Shown here: in pieces, positions 48,941 through 58,047 of the stretch
Position numbering within the stretch: position 1 is the first letter of the stretch
Layout of the letters: each line of letters starts with the position of its first letter
DNA from: Acidimicrobiia bacterium
GTDB lineage: Bacteria > Actinomycetota > Acidimicrobiia > Acidimicrobiales > AC-14
Length of the DNA stretch: 64,000 bases
Direction: 5' to 3'
Assembly (NCBI GenBank): GCA_023264995.1
Contig: JAHFUR010000021.1
Location: 1 to 64,000 of the forward strand
The notes under the pieces: generated by a model
Seen by the model: the letters and a program-made list of their open reading frames with translations, nothing else
Told to the model about the DNA's origin: nothing
Database searches by the model: none
Made by a program: the position numbers and the translations under genes

Positions 48941-50678
48941 AGAGGACGTCGCCGGCGCTCACGTTGTCGCCAGCCGCCACGCGGACCTCGGTGACCGTCC
49001 CGGCCCGCTCGGCGTCGACCTCGTTCTCCATCTTCATGGCCTCGAGGACGCACAGGGCCTGTCCGACAGTGACCGCCTCGCCCACCGACACGAGCACCTC
49101 GATGATCGTCCCCTGCATGGGCGCGCTGACCCGCCCACCGCCGGTGGCGCCGGCCGCAGCACCCGACCCGCCGCGGGGCCGAGCGGGCGCCGGCGACGAG
49201 GCCGTCGGCGCCCCGGTCCCCTCGGGGAGCCAGACCCGGACGTCATAGCGCCGGCCGTCGACCTCGACGGCCACGTCACGGGGCGTCTCAGCCTGAGGCG
49301 GGGCGCCGGCGCCGGCCCGGGCCGACGTCATGTCCGAGAAGTCGAGGCGCTCCTCCACCCACCGGGTGGAGTGGCGGTTCTCGATGAAGTCGGCGTGCCG
49401 GAGGATGCGGAGGTGGGCGTCGATGTTGGTGGCGACGCCCTCGATGGTCATCTCGCCGAGGACCCGGAGCATCCGCCGGCGGGCCTCTTCGCGGTCGGCG
49501 CCCCACGTCAGCGCCTTGGCGATGAGGTTGTCGTAGTGCTGGGTGATGGCGTCGCCCTCGCCGTAGCCGGCGTCGATCCGCACGCCGAAGCCGCCGGGCC
49601 GGGAGAAGCGGGTGAGCCGCCCGGGGGAGGGGAGGAACCGCCCGCCGGCCACGTCTTCGGCGTTGACCCGGCATTCAATAGCGTGACCCCGGGGCGACAG
49701 GCTCTCCTGGGTGAACGACAGGGCCGAGCCCGACGCCACCCGCAGCTGCTCGGCCACGAGGTCGATGCCGCATGCCAGCTCGGTGAGGGGGTGCTCGACC
49801 TGAAGGCGGGTGTTCATCTCCAGGAAGTAGAACTCGCCGCCCTGGGTGAGGAACTCGACGGTGCCGGCATTGGTGTAGCCGCACGCCCGGCTGACGTTGA
49901 CCGCCGCCTCGCCCATGGCCCGGCGCAGCTCGGGCGTCATGCCCGGCGCCGGCGTCTCCTCGATCAGCTTCTGGTGGCGGCGCTGGCTCGAGCAGTCGCG
50001 CTCGCCCATCCACACCGCGTTCCCGTGGCTGTCGGCGAACACCTGCATCTCCACGTGCCGGGGCCAGTCGAGGTAGCGCTCGAGGTAGACCTCCGAGCTC
50101 CCGAAGTACGCCTGGCCCTCCCGCCGGGCCGAGTCGAGGGCGGCCACCGCGTCGTCAGGGCCGGCGACGACCTTCATCCCCCTCCCGCCCCCGCCGTAGG
50201 ACGCTTTGATGGCCACCGGCCAACCGTGGGCCGCGCCGAAGGCCAGGATCTCGGCAGCCGAGGAGATGGGGCCGTCAGTCCCGGGCACGACGGGAACGCC
50301 GGCAGCGATGGCGGCGACGCGCGACGACACCTTGTCGCCCATCACCTCCATGGCTTCGGGAGGTGGCCCGACGAACACCGCTCCCCGGGACGCCACCGCT
50401 CGGGCGAACGCCGGGTTCTCGCTGAAGAAGCCGTAGCCGGGGTGGACGGCGTCGGCGCCGCTGGCCGTCACCGCGTCGAGGATGGCCTCGGTGTTGAGGT
50501 AGCTCTCGGCCGCCGTCTCGCCGCCCAGGGCGAACGCCTCGTCGGCCAGGCGGACATGGAGCGACCGGTGGTCGACCTCCGAGTAGACGGCGACGCTGGC
50601 GATACCCAGCTCCCGGCAGGCCCGGATCACCCGGACGGCGATCTCGCCCCGGTTGGCGATCAGGACCCTCTCGAACAT
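48927..50678 (-). CDS. Acyl-CoA carboxylase alpha subunit (biotin carboxylase fused to biotin carrier)
   Basis: This protein has 583 residues from ATG 50678. Biotin carboxylase domain about 1-445: [40 protein letters not shown]-grasp loop [51 protein letters not shown]. After a Pro/Ala linker comes the carrier domain, with the biotinyl-Lys in [11 protein letters not shown] near residue 548. It carboxylates biotin with bicarbonate and ATP and passes it to a carboxyltransferase beta subunit, which is not in the window. Acetyl- or propionyl-CoA is the usual acceptor in actinobacteria. The start codon lies 12 bases from that of the biotin ligase on the other strand. Confidence 0.92.
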   Translation of the reverse strand: MFERVLIANRGEIAVRVIRACRELGIASVAVYSEVDHRSLHVRLADEAFALGGETAAESYLNTEAILDAVTASGADAVHPGYGFFSENPAFARAVASRGAVFVGPPPEAMEVMGDKVSSRVAAIAAGVPVVPGTDGPISSAAEILAFGAAHGWPVAIKASYGGGGRGMKVVAGPDDAVAALDSARREGQAYFGSSEVYLERYLDWPRHVEMQVFADSHGNAVWMGERDCSSQRRHQKLIEETPAPGMTPELRRAMGEAAVNVSRACGYTNAGTVEFLTQGGEFYFLEMNTRLQVEHPLTELACGIDLVAEQLRVASGSALSFTQESLSPRGHAIECRVNAEDVAGGRFLPSPGRLTRFSRPGGFGVRIDAGYGEGDAITQHYDNLIAKALTWGADREEARRRMLRVLGEMTIEGVATNIDAHLRILRHADFIENRHSTRWVEERLDFSDMTSARAGAGAPPQAETPRDVAVEVDGRRYDVRVWLPEGTGAPTASSPAPARPRGGSGAAAGATGGGRVSAPMQGTIIEVLVSVGEAVTVGQALCVLEAMKMENEVDAERAGTVTEVRVAAGDNVSAGDVLFTIE

Positions 50679-50690
50679 GAGAGGGCAATA

Positions 50691-51350
50691 ATGGCCCACA
50701 GCGTGACCCCCGATCGCTTCTCCGATGTCCGGTGGTTCACCGAGGTCGCCTCCACCAACCGGGTGGCCGCCGACCTGGTCCGGGAGGGGGCGGGCGACGG
50801 CCTCGTCGTCGTCGCCGACCACCAGACCGCCGGCCGGGGGCGCCGGGGCCGGACCTGGGAGTCGCGGCCGGGCTCGGCCCTGCTCGTCTCGGTCGTGCTG
50901 CGCCCGGTCCCACCGCTGGTGACCCTGGCTGCGGGTGTCGCGGCCGCCGAGGCGTGCCAAGCGGTTGCCGGTGCCAAGGTGGACCTCAAGTGGCCGAACG
51001 ACCTGATGCTCGACGACGCCAAGCTCGGCGGGATCCTTTCCGAGCTCGTAGGTGACGCCGCGGTCGTCGGCCTCGGCCTCAACCTGGGCTGGGCGCCCGC
51101 CGGGGCCGCGTGCCTCGGCCCGGGCACCGACCGCGACCGCCTCTTGGCCGCATGGCTGGCGGTGCTGGCCCAGCCAAGCGGCGACGTCCTTGCCCGGTAC
51201 CGGCAGAGGTGTTCGACCATCGGCCGGCAGGTCAACGTCGAGGTGCCGGGCGGACAAGTCGCCGGTATGGCCGACGGTATCGACGGAGAGGGCCGGCTGG
51301 TGGTCGACGGCCGGGCCATCGCCGCCGGCGACGTCGTCCACGTGAGGTAG
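50691..51350 (+). CDS. birA: Biotin-[acetyl-CoA-carboxylase] ligase
   Basis: This protein has 219 residues from ATG 50691; the open frame extends far upstream only as a shadow of the opposite gene. Catalytic motifs: [16 protein letters not shown] binding biotinyl-AMP, KWPNDLML and [10 protein letters not shown]. The C-terminal SH3-like part has [11 protein letters not shown] and [10 protein letters not shown]. No N-terminal helix-turn-helix, so it is a class I ligase without repressor function. It attaches biotin to the carrier Lys of the divergently encoded carboxylase. Both genes must have promoters inside each other or leaderless messages, as only 12 bases lie between the two start codons. 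Confidence 0.9.
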   Translation: MAHSVTPDRFSDVRWFTEVASTNRVAADLVREGAGDGLVVVADHQTAGRGRRGRTWESRPGSALLVSVVLRPVPPLVTLAAGVAAAEACQAVAGAKVDLKWPNDLMLDDAKLGGILSELVGDAAVVGLGLNLGWAPAGAACLGPGTDRDRLLAAWLAVLAQPSGDVLARYRQRCSTIGRQVNVEVPGGQVAGMADGIDGEGRLVVDGRAIAAGDVVHVR

Positions 51351-51419
51351 ACGTGATCGTCAGATAGCTGTGATTTCGCGCTATTGCCCTTGGGCCCGCC
51401 GACATCTAGACCAGCGCCA

Positions 51420-52484
51420 ATGAACCGATCGCGGAAATTCGGTGCCCTGCTCGTGGTTGCTCTCTCGGCGACGGTACCGAGTACCGGCAGCGCCGGCGCC
51501 GATGGGGGCCTGGTGTGCGGTCAGACGATCACCGCGAGCACCACCCTGACGTCCGACCTCGGGCCGTGTTCGGACAACGGCTTGGTCATCGGCGCCGATG
51601 GGATCACGTTGAACCTCGGGCGGTGGCGGATCTACGGCACGGCTAGCACCGGCGACGGTGCGGGGGTGCTCCTGCACGGCCGGCAAGGGGTCACGGTGCG
51701 CAACGGCACGGTGTCGGATTTCGACGGCGGCGTGGTCATCCTGGGCGGGTCGGGGAACACGGTGAGCACGATCACGGCGCGGGACAATCTCGGTGGTGTG
51801 TTCGGGCTGGCGGGGCCGACGACGGCCCTGTATGGCGACGGCATCCTCGTCCAGGGCTCGTCGTCCAACGTCATCCAGGACAACCTGGCCGTGAACAACG
51901 GGCCGTTCTCGGGGATCGGGGTCATCAGGGGTGACGGCGACCACCCGGCCGACCCGCCGGCAGACTCCCAGTTCAATGTGATCCGGGGCAACCGGGTGCT
52001 GAACAACGTCGGCTGCCGCAAGGGGGGATCGCCGTTCTGCGACAACGACGGCATCCGCATCGAGCCCAACGTCACGGACACGCAGATCATCAACAACCAG
52101 GTCGCCGGCAACGGGCTGGACGGCATCTCGCTCTTCGGGGGCACCACCCGCAACCTGGTCTCGGGGAACTCCGTGGCCGGGAACGGCTTCCGGGGCGCGG
52201 TCCCCGGCGACGGGATCCGGGTGTTCGGCTTCGGCAACGTCGTCGAAGGGAACGGCTCCTACCAGAACGCGGCCAGCGGGGTCAGCGTCGCCCGCCGGGC
52301 ACCGACCGCCGGGTCGTTCCCGGCGGCCAACCCGAACGGGCGGGGGAACGTCCTGCGCTCGAACAACGCGGGCGGCAACGGGATCAACGACCTCTGGGAC
52401 TCGAACCGCACCCCGGACTGCGACGCCAACGTCTGGACCGCGAACCACGGCCCGGTCGCCGTCCCGGCCTGCACCCTGAACTGA
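51420..52484 (+). CDS. Secreted right-handed beta-helix protein
   Basis: This protein has 354 residues from ATG 51420, with a signal peptide (LLVVALSATVPSTGSAGA). The rest consists of short repeats of the parallel beta-helix type: GVTVRNGTVSDFDGGVVILG, NTVSTITARDN, SSNVIQDNLAVNNG, DTQIINNQVAGNGLDGISLF, GGTTRNLVSGNSVAGNG, GNVVEGNGSYQN. The NosD/pectate-lyase-like fold usually binds or cleaves polysaccharides; catalytic residues cannot be assigned. Four or so Cys suggest disulfides. It stands alone between birA and the convergent pabC gene. Confidence 0.75.
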   Translation: MNRSRKFGALLVVALSATVPSTGSAGADGGLVCGQTITASTTLTSDLGPCSDNGLVIGADGITLNLGRWRIYGTASTGDGAGVLLHGRQGVTVRNGTVSDFDGGVVILGGSGNTVSTITARDNLGGVFGLAGPTTALYGDGILVQGSSSNVIQDNLAVNNGPFSGIGVIRGDGDHPADPPADSQFNVIRGNRVLNNVGCRKGGSPFCDNDGIRIEPNVTDTQIINNQVAGNGLDGISLFGGTTRNLVSGNSVAGNGFRGAVPGDGIRVFGFGNVVEGNGSYQNAASGVSVARRAPTAGSFPAANPNGRGNVLRSNNAGGNGINDLWDSNRTPDCDANVWTANHGPVAVPACTLN

Positions 52485-52494
52485 GCCGCGGCCC

Positions 52495-53328
52495 CTACGG
52501 GTCGGTGCTGCGGGCGAGGAGGGCGGCGAAGGCGGTCGCCGCCGCGTTCGTCAACGGCCCCGGGCAGGTGGCCAGCGAGTGGCCGTCGACGGATCGGATG
52601 GGTTGCACGTCACGCGTGCTCGACGTGAGGAAGGCCTCGTCGGCGGCCGCCAGCGCGGCCAGGGGCAGGTCCTCCTCGACGACCTCGACGATCTCCAGCA
52701 CCAGCTCGCGGGTGACGCCGGCCAGGCACCCGGCGGACAGCGGTGGCGTCAACAGCCGGCCGCCGATGCCGACGAAGACGTTGCTCCCCGTGCCCTCGCA
52801 CAGGTTCCCGGCCAGGTTGGCGAAGATGGCCTCGCCTGCACCCCGTTCGTGAGCGTCGGCCAGGGCGACAACGTTCTCCCCGTAGGACGTGGACTTGACC
52901 CCCGACAGGGCGCCTCGCTCGTTCCGGCGCCAGGCGACGGTGGCGACGTCGGCCACCGCCGGCCACGACGGGAGGGCCCCGGCGGCCACGATCACCGTCG
53001 GCGCACCGGCGTCTCGTTCCGACCCGAGGGTTGAGGCCCCCCCGGTCACCGTCACCCGCAGGCGTCCCTCGGTGATGCCGTTGGCCCGGACCACCTGCTC
53101 GATGGCGGCCTGGACCTCGGCGGCCGGCGGGCACGGGAGGCGCATGACGGCCGCGGACCGGGCCAGGCGGTCGAGGTGGCGCCGGACGGCGAAAGGCTCC
53201 GACTGGGTGACGCGGAGAGTCTCGAATACGCCATCGCCAGTGAGCAGGCCATGGTCCAGCGGCGAGACCCGGGCGTCGGGCTCGTCGACCAGGGCCCCGT
53301 TCATCCAGAGCACGTTCATCTCGGTCAT
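52495..53328 (-). CDS. pabC: Aminodeoxychorismate lyase (class IV aminotransferase fold)
   Basis: This protein has 277 residues from ATG 53328, overlapping the pabB stop (ATGA). Class IV PLP fold: NGALVDEPDARVSPLDHGLL, GDGVFETLRV, LARSAAVMRLP, PLP Lys in GVKSTSYGENVVAL, EGTGSNVFVGIGGRLLTPPL, GVTRELVLEI. These match aminodeoxychorismate lyase or D-amino-acid/branched-chain transaminases; the neighbouring pabB makes the lyase likely. The reaction gives p-aminobenzoate and pyruvate for folate. The gene converges with the beta-helix gene, 10 bases apart. Confidence 0.82.
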   Translation of the reverse strand: MTEMNVLWMNGALVDEPDARVSPLDHGLLTGDGVFETLRVTQSEPFAVRRHLDRLARSAAVMRLPCPPAAEVQAAIEQVVRANGITEGRLRVTVTGGASTLGSERDAGAPTVIVAAGALPSWPAVADVATVAWRRNERGALSGVKSTSYGENVVALADAHERGAGEAIFANLAGNLCEGTGSNVFVGIGGRLLTPPLSAGCLAGVTRELVLEIVEVVEEDLPLAALAAADEAFLTSSTRDVQPIRSVDGHSLATCPGPLTNAAATAFAALLARSTDP

Positions 53329-54353
53329 GCGGCTGGCTCGGCGGTCCGAGCCGTGAGCGTGCCGGCGGCGACGGCCAGCAGCCGGCGGGCCTTGAGCTCG
53401 GTCTCGGCCCACTCGCCCTCGGGCGTGGAGTCCCAGGTGATGCCGCCTCCGGTCCCGAGGTGAAGCCGGCCGTCCTCGACCCAGAACGTGCGGATGGCCA
53501 CGTTCAGGTCGCCGGCAGCCCGGTCGGTGTCCACCAGGCCGATGGCACCGCAGTAGACCCCGCGCGGGACAGGCTCCAGCCGGCGGACCATCTCGATCGC
53601 CGCCAGCTTCGGGGCGCCGGTCACTGACCCGGGCGGGAACGTGGCGTCGAGGAGCTCGGCCCATCCCACGCCGGCCCGCAGCCGCCCCCGCACCGAGCTG
53701 ACCAGGTGGGAGAGCCCGGGGTGGCGCTCCTCCCGGCACAGCTCGGGGACCACGACGGAGCCGTACTGGCACACCCGGCCGAGGTCGTTGCGCATGAGGT
53801 CCACGATCATGACGTTCTCGGCCCGGTCCTTGGCGAGGAACGGCCCGCCTGCCGCCGCCGTGCCCTTGATCGGGCGGGTCTCCACCAGATCGCCGCGACG
53901 GCGCAGGAAGAGCTCCGGCGAGGCGGAGGCGATCGCCACGCCGGTCGACGAGAGCACCACGGCCGCCGCGTGGGGGGCCGGGTTCTGCCGACCCAGGGCG
54001 CCGGCCAGGCCCAGGATGTCGAAGCCGCGGGGCACCGGGGCGGAAAGCCGCCGGCAGAGGTTGACCTGGTAGACGTCGCCGGCGGCGATCGCCTCCCTGA
54101 TCGCATCGACCCCCCGGCCGAACTGGTCGCGGTCCAGGCTCGACGTCCAGCTGTGGTCGGGCACGGGCGTGAAGGGGGTGGGACCGGCGGTTGCGGCCGG
54201 GGCGCGGCGGTCGAACCGGGCGCACACCGGGGAGGCGTCGAACGGGAGAACGACCGCCCACTGACCGTGACCGGGCGCGTCGAGGACGGTAAGGTCGTCG
54301 GTGACGTCGCGCAGGCCGCTGAGCGAATATCCGCCCACGACGGCCGTGTCCAC
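53325..54353 (-). CDS. pabB: Aminodeoxychorismate synthase component I
   Basis: This protein has 342 residues from GTG 54353. Chorismate-binding enzyme: AIAAGDVYQVNLCRRLSAPV, SPELFLRRRGDLVETRPIKG, ENVMIVDLMRNDLGRVCQYG, FPPGSVTGAPKLAAIEMV, YCGAIGLVDTDRAAGDLNVA, GGGITWDSTPEGEWAETELK. It aminates chorismate with ammonia, usually supplied by PabA glutaminase; none is in the window. It is somewhat shorter than E. coli PabB, lacking much of the N-terminal part that binds tryptophan in relatives. Coupled to pabC. Confidence 0.88.
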   Translation of the reverse strand: MDTAVVGGYSLSGLRDVTDDLTVLDAPGHGQWAVVLPFDASPVCARFDRRAPAATAGPTPFTPVPDHSWTSSLDRDQFGRGVDAIREAIAAGDVYQVNLCRRLSAPVPRGFDILGLAGALGRQNPAPHAAAVVLSSTGVAIASASPELFLRRRGDLVETRPIKGTAAAGGPFLAKDRAENVMIVDLMRNDLGRVCQYGSVVVPELCREERHPGLSHLVSSVRGRLRAGVGWAELLDATFPPGSVTGAPKLAAIEMVRRLEPVPRGVYCGAIGLVDTDRAAGDLNVAIRTFWVEDGRLHLGTGGGITWDSTPEGEWAETELKARRLLAVAAGTLTARTAEPAA

Positions 54354-54436
54354 CCGCTGGATCCTACGAGAGAGGTCATGACCGCTGCCTATCGCCGTAC
54401 GGCCGTGGCGGGCCCGATACCGGCCGTCGCCGTCCA

Positions 54437-56104
54437 GTGGTAGCCGGTCGGCCGGCGACGGAGGCTGAGGGGTTGCGTATCGCGGCCACGCGAGCCGGCC
54501 AACCCGAGACCAACGGGAGCGGCGACGCCTCGCCCGACGCCGACGCCGCTGACCGTCTCGACCGGGCGCACGACGAGACGGCGCATGCCGTCTCGGTGCC
54601 AGTTGCCCCCCATGCGGCGGTACGTCCGGTCCGACCGGCGCGGGCCAAAGTCCTTCGGCAGCGCCGGCGCCGGCGCCGGCTGATCGTCGGCGTCACCGCC
54701 TTTACCGCCTTCTGCACGCTGCTCGTGGGCCTGGGCTCCGTCTATGTCCAGCGCAAGCTCGCCCACATCACCCGGGTCGAGCTCCCGGCCCTGGCCGAGG
54801 ACGAGCCCGGCGCCGTCATGAACGTGCTGCTCGTCGGCTCCGACAGCCGGGCCAACCTCAACGGGGCGGAGGCCGCCGGTTTCGGCAAAGGCTCGGTGAC
54901 CGGGCAGCGCAGCGACACGATCATGCTCCTTCACGTCAACCCGAAGGAGCAGAAGGCGGCCATCGTGTCGGTCCCGCGGGACCTCTACGTGCCGATCGCC
55001 AACACCAACTTCTCCGACCGGGTCAACGCCGCCTTCGCCCTGGGCGGCCCTGACCAGCTCGTGGCCACCGTCCAGCGGACGCTGGGCATCACGATCAACC
55101 ACTATGTGCAGGTCGACTTCAGCGGCTTCAAGGACATCGTCGACACTGTCGGCGGGGTCACCATGTACGTGCCCTACCCCGTACGAGACAAGGGGAGCGG
55201 CCTTGACCTGGGGCGGAACGGGTGCTGGGAGCTCGACGGTAACAAGGCCCTGTCGTGGGTGCGGAGCCGGAACATGGAGTTCCTCATCAACGGCAGCTGG
55301 CAGTTCGACGGGCGGGGGGACCTCGGCCGCATCGAGCGCCAGCAGGACTTCATCCGCCGCATGATGAAGAAGGCGCTCTCGGCCGGCATCACCAACCCGC
55401 TCACCCTGAACCGCCTGGTCGACGTCGGCGTGCACGACGTCACCTTCGACTCGGCCCTGTCGACCAAGGACCTCTCGAACCTCGGCCGGCGGTTCAGCTC
55501 CCTCGACCCCGAACGCGTCGTCCTGCGCACGCTGCCCACGGACCCGGCCGATATCGACGGGAAGGCCGTGCTCAAGCTCCAGACGGCGCAGGCCCAGCCG
55601 ATGATCGACCTTCTGAACGGCCGGTCATCGCTCGACGTGCCGTCGAGCACCGTCACCACCACCTCGCCGGCCACGACCGTGCCCGCCAGTGCGGTCAAGC
55701 CCTCCGACGTGCGGATCCGGGTCCTGAACGGTGTCGGCACACCAGGGGCGGCGGCGAAGGCGGCGGCCAGCCTGACCGCCGCCGGCTACGTGGTGGCCGA
55801 CAGGGGTGACGCCGGCGCACCGGCCCCCAAGACCACCATCGCCTACGCACCCGGTCAGCTGGCCAAGGCCCAGCTCGTCCAGAGCGCCCTCCTCACGCCC
55901 GCCCTGCTCAAGGAAGACGCCACGCTCAAGTCGGTCGACCTCAACCTGCTGGTCGGCACCGATTACACCGGGCTCAAGGCCGCCGTGCCGAACGGGACCG
56001 CCGCGCCGACCACGGCCACCTCCTCGACGGCGCCGACGACCACCGTCGTGGCCAACATCTCCCCCGTCCCCCTGCCGAAGGGCACGACCGTCCCGCCCTG
56101 CTGA
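54437..56104 (+). CDS. LytR-CpsA-Psr (LCP) family cell-wall glycan ligase
   Basis: This protein has 555 residues with start GTG 54437. Cytoplasmic basic head (residues to about 80), one membrane helix (about 83-103), then the LCP domain: VMNVLLVGSDSRANL, GQRSDTIMLLHVNPKEQKAA, IVSVPRDLYVPI, RVNAAFALGGPDQLVATVQR, VDFSGFKDIVDTVGGVTMYV, ALSWVRSRN, RIERQQDFIRRMMKKAL. A LytR_C domain follows (VRIRVLNGVGTPGAAAKAAA), then a Thr/Pro tail. LCP enzymes move polyprenyl-linked glycans onto peptidoglycan. The sugar-nucleotide genes that follow would supply the glycan. Confidence 0.9.
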   Translation: MVAGRPATEAEGLRIAATRAGQPETNGSGDASPDADAADRLDRAHDETAHAVSVPVAPHAAVRPVRPARAKVLRQRRRRRRLIVGVTAFTAFCTLLVGLGSVYVQRKLAHITRVELPALAEDEPGAVMNVLLVGSDSRANLNGAEAAGFGKGSVTGQRSDTIMLLHVNPKEQKAAIVSVPRDLYVPIANTNFSDRVNAAFALGGPDQLVATVQRTLGITINHYVQVDFSGFKDIVDTVGGVTMYVPYPVRDKGSGLDLGRNGCWELDGNKALSWVRSRNMEFLINGSWQFDGRGDLGRIERQQDFIRRMMKKALSAGITNPLTLNRLVDVGVHDVTFDSALSTKDLSNLGRRFSSLDPERVVLRTLPTDPADIDGKAVLKLQTAQAQPMIDLLNGRSSLDVPSSTVTTTSPATTVPASAVKPSDVRIRVLNGVGTPGAAAKAAASLTAAGYVVADRGDAGAPAPKTTIAYAPGQLAKAQLVQSALLTPALLKEDATLKSVDLNLLVGTDYTGLKAAVPNGTAAPTTATSSTAPTTTVVANISPVPLPKGTTVPPC

Positions 56105-56164
56105 CCCGCCGGTCCGTCGCCAGCGGAGTCGCCCGGCCGGCGCCCCGTCACCTAGCGTTGGCGC

Positions 56165-57196
56165 GTGAGACTTCTCGTGACCGGTGGAGCCGGCTTCATC
56201 GGTGCCAACTTCGTCCGCTACTGGGCCGAGGCCCATCCCGCTGACCGGGTGGTGGTCTACGACCTGCTGACCTATGCCGGGAACCGGGCCAACCTGGCCG
56301 GCCTGGACGGCACGGTCGGGTTCGTGCAGGGTGACATCGCCGACCAGGCCACGGCGGAGCGCACCCTGCGCGCCGAGTCGATCGACGTGGTGGTCAACTT
56401 CGCGGCCGAGTCCCACAACAGCCTGGCCGTGCTCGACCCGGCGCTCTTCTTCCGCACCAACGTGCTGGGCACCCAGGCCCTGCTCGAGGCGTCGCGCCAG
56501 GCCGGCGTGTCACGGTTCCACCACATCTCCACCTGCGAGGTCTACGGCGACCTCGACCTCGACACCGACGAGTCCTTCTCCGAGGAGTCGCCCTACCGGC
56601 CCCGTACGCCGTACAACGCGTCCAAGGCCGGCGCCGACCACGCCGTGCGGGCGTACTACGAGACCTATGGCCTGCCCGTCACGGTCACGAACTGCTGCAA
56701 CAACTACGGCCCGTACCAGTTCCCCGAGAAGGTCATCCCCCTCTTCACCACCCTGGCCCTCGACGACGACCCGCTGCCGATGTACGCCTCCACCAAGAAC
56801 CGCCGGGAGTGGTTGCACGTCGCCGACCATTGCCGGGCCATCGAGGCCGTGCTCGAAAGGGGCCGCGTCGGCGAGACGTACAACGTCGGCAGCGGCGTGG
56901 AGCGCAGTATCGAGGAGATCGCCGATGGGGTGCTGGGCGCCCTGGGCAAGCCTGCCGAGTTGAAGACCATCGTCCCCGACCGGCCCGGTCACGACCGCCG
57001 GTACCTGCTCGACTCGACGAAGATCCGCACCGAGCTGGGTTGGGAGCCCCAGGTACCTTTCGAGCAGGGCCTGGCCGCCACGGTGGCGTGGTACGCGGCC
57101 AACCGGGAGTGGTGGGAGCCCCTGCGCGACCGGGCCCCGGTGCAGGAATCGGCGTGGGAGGGTGAGGCCGCTCCGGACGAGCCGGGCACCCCCTGA
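56165..57196 (+). CDS. rfbB: dTDP-glucose 4,6-dehydratase-like SDR enzyme
   Basis: This protein has 343 residues from GTG 56165. Extended SDR: NAD motif VTGGAGFIGANFVRYWAE, active-site YNASKAGADHAVRAYYETYG, substrate motifs NCCNNYGPYQFPEKVIPLFT, NRREWLHVADHCRAIE and RPGHDRRYLLDSTKI. All point to RfbB. One deviation: the catalytic S-T-D-E-V-Y-G motif reads STCEVYGDL, so the general-acid Asp is Cys. I have seen this variant in actinobacterial homologues, so it is probably not an error, but the exact reaction may differ (for example dehydration or epimerisation of another NDP-sugar). Coupled to rfbD by a one-base overlap. Confidence 0.82.
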   Translation: MRLLVTGGAGFIGANFVRYWAEAHPADRVVVYDLLTYAGNRANLAGLDGTVGFVQGDIADQATAERTLRAESIDVVVNFAAESHNSLAVLDPALFFRTNVLGTQALLEASRQAGVSRFHHISTCEVYGDLDLDTDESFSEESPYRPRTPYNASKAGADHAVRAYYETYGLPVTVTNCCNNYGPYQFPEKVIPLFTTLALDDDPLPMYASTKNRREWLHVADHCRAIEAVLERGRVGETYNVGSGVERSIEEIADGVLGALGKPAELKTIVPDRPGHDRRYLLDSTKIRTELGWEPQVPFEQGLAATVAWYAANREWWEPLRDRAPVQESAWEGEAAPDEPGTP

Positions 57197-58047
57197 TGCG
57201 GGTGCTCGTGACCGGCGCCGGCGGGCAGCTCGGCCGAGAGGTGGTCGATGCCTGCATGGCCGCGGGTGACGAGGTGGTGGCGTGCGACCACGCCACCCTC
57301 GACGTCGCCGACCGTGACCAGGTCCTCCAGGTGCTCGGTGCCGCGTCGCCCGACGCGGTGGTCCACGCCGGCGCGTGGACCAATGTCGACGGGTGTGAGA
57401 CCGAGCCCGACCGGGCGTACGCGGTGAACGCCCTCGGCACCCGCCACGTCGCCGAAGGGGCCCGCATGGTCGGCGCGCGGGTTTGTTACGTGTCGACCGA
57501 CTACGTGTTCGACGGCCGCGGTGACCGGCCGTACCACGAGTGGGACGCGGTCAACCCCCTCTCGGTCTACGGGCGGTCGAAGCTGGGAGGGGAGGCCGCG
57601 CTCGGCCCCGAAGACACCATCGTGCGCACGTCGTGGGTGTGCGGGCGCCACGGCCGGAACTTCGTCAGGACCATCCTGGGCCGGGCGGCCGAGGGCCACC
57701 CGCTCACCGTGGTCGACGACCAGTGGGGGTGCCCGACCTTCGCCGACGACCTGGCCGGCATGCTCCGCCGGCTCATCGTGGCCCGGCTGCCCGGCGTGTT
57801 CCACGTCACCAACCAGGGCCCGACGACGTGGTACCGGTTCGCCCGCGACGCGGTCGTGGCCGCCGGGCTCGACCCCTGCCTGGTCACGCCCATCACCACC
57901 GCCCAGATGCAGCCGCCGCGGCCGGCGCCCCGCCCGGCCTTCAGCGTGCTGGACAACGCCGCGCTGCGGCTCTCGGGCCTCCCGCTGCTGGCCGACCACC
58001 ACGAGCCGCTGGCCCGCCTGGTCGGGGAGCTGGCGGTCACCGGATGA
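57196..58047 (+). CDS. rfbD: dTDP-4-dehydrorhamnose reductase-like enzyme
   Basis: This protein has 283 residues from ATG 57196. NAD(P) motif VTGAGGQLGREVVDACMAAG; AWTNVDGCETEPDRAYAVNA, STDYVFDGRGDRPYHEWDAV, NPLSVYGRSKLGGEAAL with catalytic Tyr and Lys, RTSWVCGRHGRNFVRTIL, DDQWGCPTFADDLAGML. It reduces dTDP-4-keto-rhamnose to dTDP-L-rhamnose using NAD(P)H. The 3,5-epimerase (RfbC) needed between RfbB and RfbD is not in the window. Confidence 0.88.
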   Translation: MRVLVTGAGGQLGREVVDACMAAGDEVVACDHATLDVADRDQVLQVLGAASPDAVVHAGAWTNVDGCETEPDRAYAVNALGTRHVAEGARMVGARVCYVSTDYVFDGRGDRPYHEWDAVNPLSVYGRSKLGGEAALGPEDTIVRTSWVCGRHGRNFVRTILGRAAEGHPLTVVDDQWGCPTFADDLAGMLRRLIVARLPGVFHVTNQGPTTWYRFARDAVVAAGLDPCLVTPITTAQMQPPRPAPRPAFSVLDNAALRLSGLPLLADHHEPLARLVGELAVTG

